Source of the DNA: Pseudovibrio denitrificans JCM 12308
Lineage (GTDB): Bacteria; Pseudomonadota; Alphaproteobacteria; Rhizobiales; Stappiaceae
Length of the DNA stretch: 64,000 nt
Reading direction: 5' to 3'
NCBI RefSeq assembly: GCF_001310815.1
Contig: NZ_BAZK01000010.1
Coordinates: 174,871-238,870, forward strand
Part shown: positions 57,356 through 64,000 of the stretch, piece after piece
Layout of the letters: each line of letters opens with the position of its first letter
How positions within the stretch are numbered: the stretch's first letter is position 1
Position numbers and translations under genes: made by a program
Notes under the pieces: model-generated
What the model was told of the DNA's origin: nothing
What the model saw: only the letters and a program-made list of their open reading frames with translations
Database searches by the model: none

Positions 57356-57376
57356 CTATAATGAACATATGCTCAT
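57356..57376 (+). promoter_or_regulatory. Operator 2 overlapping a -10 box
   Basis: tataat at 57356-57361 is a consensus -10 sequence, and atgaacatatgctcat (57361-57376) overlaps its last base. Binding here would block RNA polymerase, so autorepression by the DUF134 protein is likely. Confidence 0.65.
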
Positions 57377-57393
57377 AATAGGGAGTGTTTGTT

Positions 57394-57837
57394 ATGCCAC
57401 GACCAAGAAAACCACGCCGCATTCACGGAGCTTCGGGTGCTCAGTTCTTCAAGCCGCAGGGGGTGCCTTTACGCCAGCTTCGCGCTGCTGTGCTGAGTGA
57501 AGACGGGATGGAGGCATTGCGTCTGGCGGATGCTGAAGGGCTGGAACATGCTGCGGCGGCGGATCTTATGGGGATTTCACGGCCTACCTTTTCGCGGTTG
57601 GTTTCTCACGCGCGCACGGTGGTTGCCACGGCGCTGAGTGAGGGGCTGGCGCTGAAGATTGAGGGCGCTGCTGGGTCGGCCAAAGGGTCCTGCAAGCCGG
57701 AGGAGGAGCTGAGTGACGAGGACTGTCAACGCATGCAGCGCCGCCGTCGCCGCGGCTTCTGCGGGCGTGCGAGCGTGATCTCTGAGGCGATTGTGCCGGA
57801 TGAGGTGGAGGCTTCTGAGGGCGCTGCGGAGGTTTAG
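57394..57837 (+). CDS. DUF134 (UPF0251) DNA-binding protein
   Basis: The 147-residue protein starts MPRPRKPRRI, the typical UPF0251 beginning, then FFKPQGVPL and a helix-turn-helix EALRLADAEGLEHAAAADLM, GISRPTFSRLVSHAR. The C-terminus is Arg-rich then acidic (QRMQRRRRRGFCGRASV, DEVEASEGAAEV). ATG 57394 is preferred over the earlier ATG 57385. Two exact inverted operator copies lie upstream, one on the -10 box. DUF134 proteins in other bacteria sit by metal-cofactor or NifX-like genes; none is visible here, so the target is likely itself. Confidence 0.85.
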   Translation: MPRPRKPRRIHGASGAQFFKPQGVPLRQLRAAVLSEDGMEALRLADAEGLEHAAAADLMGISRPTFSRLVSHARTVVATALSEGLALKIEGAAGSAKGSCKPEEELSDEDCQRMQRRRRRGFCGRASVISEAIVPDEVEASEGAAEV

Positions 57838-57960
57838 GGCGGTTGTTGCTGTGGGTTCCGTGAGGCGTGTGGTGGCTGGACTTGGGCGGTGAAGCGTTAC
57901 TCCCGTTGGCCAGCGCAGTTATGCCCTCGCCCGCAGGCCCCATTTTCCCGATTTCTCAAT

Positions 57961-58000
57961 AAAAACGCGGATTCCAGATTTTTCCAGAATCCGCGTTTTT
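57961..58000. terminator. Bidirectional terminator of pheST and the DUF134 gene
   Basis: Perfect 14-bp arms aaaaacgcggattc (57961-57974) and gaatccgcgttttt (57987-58000) give a U-run in either direction. Confidence 0.88.
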
Positions 58001-58029
58001 CATGTTTTATCAGCGTTGTTCAGCGGGAG

Positions 58030-60453
58030 TTATCCGCGCAGGGTACCGCCGGTAGCCTTTTGAACGGACGCAACAATCTTGTTTGAGACCGCCTCGATAT
58101 CCTCATCGGTGAGGGTCTTCTTGGTCGGCTGCAGGGTTACATCAATCGCAAGAGAGCGCTGGCCTTCCGGCACGCCCTGCCCTTCGTAGATGTCGAAGAG
58201 ATTCACGTTTGTGATCAATGCTTTATCTGCACCTTTGGCAGCTTTCAGCAGCTTTTCTACCGGGATAGAGCTGTCTACCAGGAACGCAAAGTCCCGTTTT
58301 ACCGGCATAAGGTCAGCGGCATTCAACGCACCCTTGGATTTGGTCGCTTTCTTCTTCGGCTGAGGCACAGCGTCGATGAAGACTTCAAATGCCACGAGCG
58401 GGCCTTCAATGTCCAATGCTTCCAAGGTCTTAGGGTGGATCTCACCGAAGTACGCCAGGGTGTTTTTCGGGCCCATTTTGAGGGCGCCGGAGCGGCCTGG
58501 GTGGTAGTAACTTGGGGCGTCGGTGAAGACCATCAGGTTGCCTACCTGCGCACCGATGGACTGCAGGACCGCACCCGCATCTGCCTTCGCGTCGAAAACA
58601 TCAATGTTTTCAGCGTTTCCAGACCAGTGGCGACCAGAACCGGTTGGTTTGGCGGTCCCGCGGCGGATGCCGGCGATGACCATCTTCTGGCCTTTTTCGC
58701 TATCGTTTTCAAATACTTGTCCGACTTCGAAGAGAGCGACGTCTGCGTAGCCGCGGTCGGCATTGCGCTGAGCTGCGGTAAGCAGGCCAGGCAGCAGGGA
58801 CGGGCGCATGTCGGACATGTCGGAGGAAATCGGATTTGCCAATGATAACACAGGGTTACCACCGCCGAAGTGTTCTGCGTGGGCTTTTGGAATGAAGGAC
58901 CACAGAACGGCCTCGTCCATACCGCGTGCAGCGAGGGCACGGCGGGCATTGGAGCGGCGGATCTGGCTAACAGTCAGAACCTTCTGAGAGACTGGCTCCA
59001 TGCGCGGCAGGGTAGCAGTTGGCACCTTGTCGATGCCGACAATGCGCATAACCTCTTCTACCAAATCAGCTTTTCCGTGTACGTCCGGACGCCAGCTTGG
59101 AGGAGAAACCTTGACCACATCGCCATTGCCAGCGACCCAGAAGCCCAGCAGGGAGAGGATAGCTTTGATCTCGCCGTGGGATACTTCCAGACCGGAGAGG
59201 CGTTTTACTTCGCTGAGTGGGAAGTCGATGATGCGCTCTTCCTGAGGCACTTCTCCTACAACGTGGGTGTCGGATGCTTCGCCGCCGCCACACAGGTCCA
59301 TGACCATTTTCGTAGCAACTTCAAGGCCTTCCACCATGTACGCCGGGTCTACACCGCGCTCGAAGCGGTAGCGGGCGTCGGTAGATACTCCCAGTTTACG
59401 ACCGGAGCGGGCGATGTTGAGGGGATCCCACAGAGCGCTTTCGATCACCACGTTGGTGGTGTTTTCGTCACAACCTGTTGATTCTCCACCCATAATTCCG
59501 CCGAGGGACTCCAGACCGTTGTCGTCAGAGATGACCACGACGGTTTCATCAACGGCATAAGTTTTTCCGTCGAGGCCAACAAGTTCCTCGCCGGTTTTAC
59601 CGTGACGGATGGTCAGGTTGCCGGAAACCTTATCTGCATCAAAGACATGCAGCGGGCGGCCCTGATCGAAGGTCATGTAGTTGGTGATGTCCACGAGGGC
59701 ATTAATCGGGCGCAGACCGATAGCAACCAGACGCTTCTGCATCCACTTTGGAGACGGGCCGTTTTTGATGCCACGGACCACACGGTAGCCGAATGCAGGG
59801 CAGTGTTCCGGGCTATCTCCCAGATCCAAAACAACTTTTAGGTCGTTTGCGTTGCTATATGCGTTGATTTGCGTTTTTTGCGGGGTTTTTAGCGTTCCTA
59901 AGCCGGAAGCAGCCAAATCACGCGCAATACCGAACACGCTTGCACAGTCGGAGCGGTTTGGAGTCAGGCCGATTTCGATGACCGGATCATCCAGACCAGC
60001 ATATTCAACATATGGAACACCAACTGGTGCGTCTTCTGGCAGGTCGATGATGCCGTCGTGTTCGTCGGATAACTCCAGCTCGCGCTCGGAGGCCATCATG
60101 CCGTAGCTTTCTACGTCACGGATTTTGCCGACGGACAGAGTTACATCGAGACCAGGAACATAGTCGCCCGGTTTTGCGAAGACGCCAACCAGCCCCTTGC
60201 GGGCGTTTGGTGCGCCGCAGACAACCTGCAGCGGGTCACCTTCGCCGGTGTCCACTTTCAGCACGCGCAGACGGTCTGCGTTTGGATGCTGTTCAGCTTC
60301 CAGAACGCGGGCGATCTTGAATGTGCCGAGGCGATCCGCTGGATTGGTGATTTCTTCCACTTCCAGCCCGATCAGCGTCAGGCGCTCAACAATTTCATCA
60401 AGGCTTGCATCGGTCTCAAGATGGTCCTTGAGCCAAGAAAGGGTGAATTTCAT
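58030..60453 (-). CDS. pheT: Phenylalanyl-tRNA synthetase beta subunit
   Basis: The 807-residue beta subunit of PheRS pairs with PheS to charge tRNA-Phe. From the N-terminus it has the tRNA-binding domain ([31 protein letters not shown]), the B3/B4 editing domain ([37 protein letters not shown]), the B5 domain and the C-terminal anticodon-binding FDX-ACB domain ([39 protein letters not shown]). It is 27 bases downstream of pheS and ends at a strong terminator. Confidence 0.97.
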   Translation of the reverse strand: MKFTLSWLKDHLETDASLDEIVERLTLIGLEVEEITNPADRLGTFKIARVLEAEQHPNADRLRVLKVDTGEGDPLQVVCGAPNARKGLVGVFAKPGDYVPGLDVTLSVGKIRDVESYGMMASERELELSDEHDGIIDLPEDAPVGVPYVEYAGLDDPVIEIGLTPNRSDCASVFGIARDLAASGLGTLKTPQKTQINAYSNANDLKVVLDLGDSPEHCPAFGYRVVRGIKNGPSPKWMQKRLVAIGLRPINALVDITNYMTFDQGRPLHVFDADKVSGNLTIRHGKTGEELVGLDGKTYAVDETVVVISDDNGLESLGGIMGGESTGCDENTTNVVIESALWDPLNIARSGRKLGVSTDARYRFERGVDPAYMVEGLEVATKMVMDLCGGGEASDTHVVGEVPQEERIIDFPLSEVKRLSGLEVSHGEIKAILSLLGFWVAGNGDVVKVSPPSWRPDVHGKADLVEEVMRIVGIDKVPTATLPRMEPVSQKVLTVSQIRRSNARRALAARGMDEAVLWSFIPKAHAEHFGGGNPVLSLANPISSDMSDMRPSLLPGLLTAAQRNADRGYADVALFEVGQVFENDSEKGQKMVIAGIRRGTAKPTGSGRHWSGNAENIDVFDAKADAGAVLQSIGAQVGNLMVFTDAPSYYHPGRSGALKMGPKNTLAYFGEIHPKTLEALDIEGPLVAFEVFIDAVPQPKKKATKSKGALNAADLMPVKRDFAFLVDSSIPVEKLLKAAKGADKALITNVNLFDIYEGQGVPEGQRSLAIDVTLQPTKKTLTDEDIEAVSNKIVASVQKATGGTLRG

Positions 60454-60480
60454 TTTTCTGCTCTTTACGTTTGGACCAAA

Positions 60481-61562
<1,082 letters not shown>

Positions 61563-62130
61563 AATCCCTCAAGGGTTTGCATGTGCCGGCAGCTGCGCAC
61601 AGTTCGAGTCACAGCCGGGCAGATAAAATTCGTGGAGGTCTTTTAACGAATGCGGGCAGCGCAATAAAGGGGCTGATTGATAATCAGGCTCTTAGATTTC
61701 CTCAATACTCCCGTTTTTCATCGGAATCTGAGGAATTCTGGCTGTCTACATCGTTGAGGCGGCACGTGGGATGCCACGCCCTGCCCCGCTGCCTAAACGC
61801 TCATAACTCAAGTGAGGGCGCACAAACGGGCGAGCACAAAGGCTCTGCGGTGCGGTTCACTCGTATCGGGGAGCTGTTCAAGCCAAGCACATAAATCGCC
61901 CACACGCCGGACCATCATGGACACGGGCGGTGATCTTCTCAGCGATGTGCACGCGCAGCGGCATTGGGAATCCTTTGAGGATTGGTGTTGGTGTGTGGAG
62001 GGTAGCGGAAATGGCAGAGGATGGGAAGGGTGATGATTAGGATGTAGAAACCTTGAAACCTAAAATTAGTATAGAAATTTATCTTGAAAAAGTTATTGTG
62101 AAACAAACCTTTTTATTGAGTGACTGAGTC
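61563..62130. other. Intergenic region between pheS and the protease gene
   Basis: The 568 bases lie between divergent genes. No gene is credible. The pheS-proximal half could hold a leader for pheST; I did not find a Phe-rich leader peptide or a clear T-box. Confidence 0.5.
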
Positions 62131-63546
62131 ATGCGCCAAATATTTCATATGCTGCTTGTTTTGAGCTTCGTTCTCTTAGGTTCACAAGCATATGGCTCAG
62201 ACGACCGAACTGATATCTTATTTCAAGACTTTGACGCTCGGTATCTCTCCAAACATGAAAAATGGTCATTGCAAGCTTCTTTGGCACTACAAGGATACTA
62301 CCAAGGCATGCTGGATGGCCGTTGGGGTAAAGCAAGCCAAGCTGCACTGGAGGCATTTTCGTATCAAAACCATGAAATTGAGCCAATGAATTTGACTGCG
62401 GTTGAGTTGTTGGCGGATTTGCAAAAAGAAATCAAAAGTAGCGGTTGGGAGAGTGTTGTCGACTCTAAAACAGGGGCGTGGTTTGCGTTTCCAACATTTG
62501 GCGCAGAGCCAATCGACTACAACGAGGGATTTACTAGCCGGACGAATTACCAATCAAGTATCATAGTTGTAACCTGGCGCGGGTCATCAGAGAGATTAAA
62601 GCTAACGCACCAAACCCTAGAACACACGGCCGTTGACAAAGGCAACAACTACGTTGTTCGAAAGAGAAACCGTTGGGTGACCAGTGTTAGAACCGACGAA
62701 ACGTTTCTTCACTATGCTAGATCAGATAGGCATGGGAAACGCTGGAACACTGTCGAAATTATTGCACCAGCTCGCAAACGCAACGCATTAAATACGATAG
62801 CCGCAAGCATTGATTATTCAGGCGCTTGGCCATGGCAAATCCCTTCAGGAGGAGCACTTGAGTTATATACTGACCTATTCCTCGAGGTCGCCGCTGAAGA
62901 CCTAGGCCGCACTGAAGGCGCAGCTCAGGATGCGCCGCGCAGCTCTGGGACTGGATTCTACATCAACAAAAAAGCTCAAATACTAACTAATCACCACGTA
63001 GTTGATAAATGTAGCTCTATTTCTGCGTCCGGTGTCAACCTAAAAGTCATTGCAACTTCTGAAGAAGACGATCTTGCAGTCTTAGAACCATCGATTGATA
63101 CAACACTAGCTAAACACGCCTTCTTTTCGCCAAAGCCAGCCAGCTTAAATTCAGACATCACTGTCGCAGGCTATCCGCTGCAGGATGTTCTGGGTGGCCT
63201 TAACATCGTTCGCGGCAGCATTACCGCAAGTAAAGGCTTGAACGGCGACAGAAGTTCCATGCAAATTTCAGCGCCAGTACAGCAAGGTAACTCAGGCGGT
63301 CCCGTTTTTGATGAAGCAGGGAATGTTGTAGGTGTTGTCGTTTCAAAGCTGGATGCGCTGAAGCTAGCTGAAATTAACGGCGATATTCCTCAGAATGTAA
63401 ACTTTGCCATCAGAGCTGAAGTTGCAAAGCTGTTTCTCGCTAGCAACGACATCGATTATGTCGTTCAACCTTCTTCTGACGCCATTTCTAATACCCAAAT
63501 CGCCAAGATGGCCCAGAAAGTCACTGTTTTCCTTCTTTGTGAATGA
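62131..63546 (+). CDS. Secreted trypsin-like serine protease
   Basis: The 471-residue product has a Sec signal peptide (MLLVLSFVLLGSQAYG). A peptidoglycan-binding-like helical module follows (LSKHEKWSLQASLALQGYYQ, GMLDGRWGKASQAALEAFS). Residues 120-250 form a domain I do not recognise. The C-terminal trypsin-like domain has GTGFYINKKAQILTNHHVVD (His), DDLAVLEPS (Asp) and VQQGNSGGPVFDEAGNVVGV (Ser), so the triad is complete. It lacks a PDZ domain, so it is not a standard DegP. It probably works in the periplasm or on peptidoglycan. Confidence 0.85.
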   Translation: MRQIFHMLLVLSFVLLGSQAYGSDDRTDILFQDFDARYLSKHEKWSLQASLALQGYYQGMLDGRWGKASQAALEAFSYQNHEIEPMNLTAVELLADLQKEIKSSGWESVVDSKTGAWFAFPTFGAEPIDYNEGFTSRTNYQSSIIVVTWRGSSERLKLTHQTLEHTAVDKGNNYVVRKRNRWVTSVRTDETFLHYARSDRHGKRWNTVEIIAPARKRNALNTIAASIDYSGAWPWQIPSGGALELYTDLFLEVAAEDLGRTEGAAQDAPRSSGTGFYINKKAQILTNHHVVDKCSSISASGVNLKVIATSEEDDLAVLEPSIDTTLAKHAFFSPKPASLNSDITVAGYPLQDVLGGLNIVRGSITASKGLNGDRSSMQISAPVQQGNSGGPVFDEAGNVVGVVVSKLDALKLAEINGDIPQNVNFAIRAEVAKLFLASNDIDYVVQPSSDAISNTQIAKMAQKVTVFLLCE

Positions 63547-63560
63547 GCTTTCATAAAATT

Positions 63561-63641
63561 GGATCCCGGGTCTGCGCCCGGGATGACACCGGGAGGGGAT
63601 GTTGGGCTTTCAGGGTTGCGGGCTCTGAGGGGAAGCATGGG
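63561..63641. repeat. GTCATCCCGG element A with 3-prime tail
   Basis: The palindrome atcccggg tctgcg cccgggat plus gac is followed by a tail (ccgggaggggatgttggg to gctctgagggg-aagcatgg) that recurs in element C. Confidence 0.8.
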
Positions 63642-63714
63642 GTGAGAGGGCGCTGTGGTTTGAGATGGGACTGGTTTTGCAGTGGCACTGATGAGCAGAG
63701 CGGTCGCCTCCGGT

Positions 63715-63740
63715 GTCATCCCGGCCAAGGAGCCGGGATC
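63715..63740. repeat. GTCATCCCGG element B
   Basis: gtcatcccggccaaggagcc and gggatc form an atcccggc/gccgggat stem. It is the same family as A and C but lacks the shared tail. Confidence 0.75.
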
Positions 63741-63918
63741 TATAACCACATGTGGTGATGAGTAATGCAGGGAGGGTGACGAAGCCTCTCGGTGCACCTC
63801 CTTTATTGCTAATGCGGACTTCATTTGATGACTGAAGGCGATTGTTGAAACGGCGGATGCTGAGGAAGGTTGTGCCTGTTGCTGCTGCCTTACGTTGCCC
63901 GCTGAGACCGGGGGTATG

Positions 63919-64000
63919 GGTCCCGGGTCTGCGCCCGGGATGACATCGGGAGGGGTTGTGGGGGTTTACAGGGTTGTGGGGCTCTGAGGGGAGGCATGGG
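63919..64000. repeat. GTCATCCCGG element C, runs off the window
   Basis: It repeats element A (tcccgggtctgcgcccggga then tgac) and its tail with few differences up to the last base, so the repeat is cut by the window end. Confidence 0.8.

Larger units (their letters stand above)
63547..64000. other. Repeat-rich intergenic end
   Basis: No gene is seen. Three GTCATCCCGG-type palindromic elements fill much of it, listed separately. Confidence 0.6.

Noticed and set aside
61577..61894. Plus-strand frame upstream of the protease
   Set aside because: It reads through pheS leader DNA with no motif or ribosome binding site; likely non-coding.

Overview
The window reads as chromosomal DNA of a marine-type alphaproteobacterium. 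The ribosomal cluster, LepA, PheST, the Tat-exported PhoX and the many LysR/AraC regulators fit that class. A Pseudovibrio/Stappiaceae-like host is my best guess, but it is inference only, since no rRNA is present. I see no tRNA, rRNA, CRISPR array, prophage or intact insertion sequence. Gene density is high on both strands.

Layout. 1-4.9 kb: end of an unknown gene, ytoQ, a glycosyltransferase/FkbM methyltransferase pair, a soluble chemoreceptor and a YpeA acetyltransferase. 5.2-9.2 kb: PhoX, a periplasmic PEBP protein, an AraC regulator and a GFA enzyme. 9.3-11.9 kb: infC (AUU start), two tandem nucleoside deaminases, rpmI and rplT. 12-19.7 kb: a GT4 glycosyltransferase, hydrolase, LysR/glyoxalase pair, flavodoxin-type quinone reductase, SMR exporter, and an SDR plus NDK-like gene pair opposite an AraC regulator. 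20-26 kb: a HAF-repeat autotransporter, LysR/quinone reductase pair, patatin and MepA. 26-34 kb: four paralogous outer-membrane barrels mixed with an unknown protein, an acetyltransferase, lepA and phnA. 34-49.3 kb: small membrane proteins, hydrolases, LysR/SDR, AraC/MdaB, a Kef-type antiporter, a cysteine-rich secreted protein, a Tat-type haloalkane dehalogenase with LysR, and an AprI-like lipoprotein. 49.7-52.6 kb: a tyrosine permease and tyrosine phenol-lyase (tpl) unit. 53-57.8 kb: sparsely coding DNA with two 134-bp repeats, a methyltransferase-fold protein, a BamE-like lipoprotein and a DUF134 regulator behind paired operators. 58-61.6 kb: pheST. 62.1-63.5 kb: a secreted trypsin-like protease, then GTCATCCCGG-type repeats to the window end.

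Two themes stand out. First, a dispersed set of electrophile and redox defence genes (three flavodoxin-like quinone reductases, glyoxalase-fold, GFA, SMR, Kef, SDRs, dehalogenase), several beside their own regulator with a palindromic operator-like site. Second, an envelope-rich inventory (autotransporter, four barrels, lipoproteins, murein endopeptidase, secreted protease).

Important caution: about fourteen genes, including lepA (twice) and the essential pheS, are interrupted by frameshifts that one added base (in most cases) would repair, often in short homopolymers. This looks like uncorrected sequencing or assembly indels rather than gene decay, so I give repaired spans for these genes.
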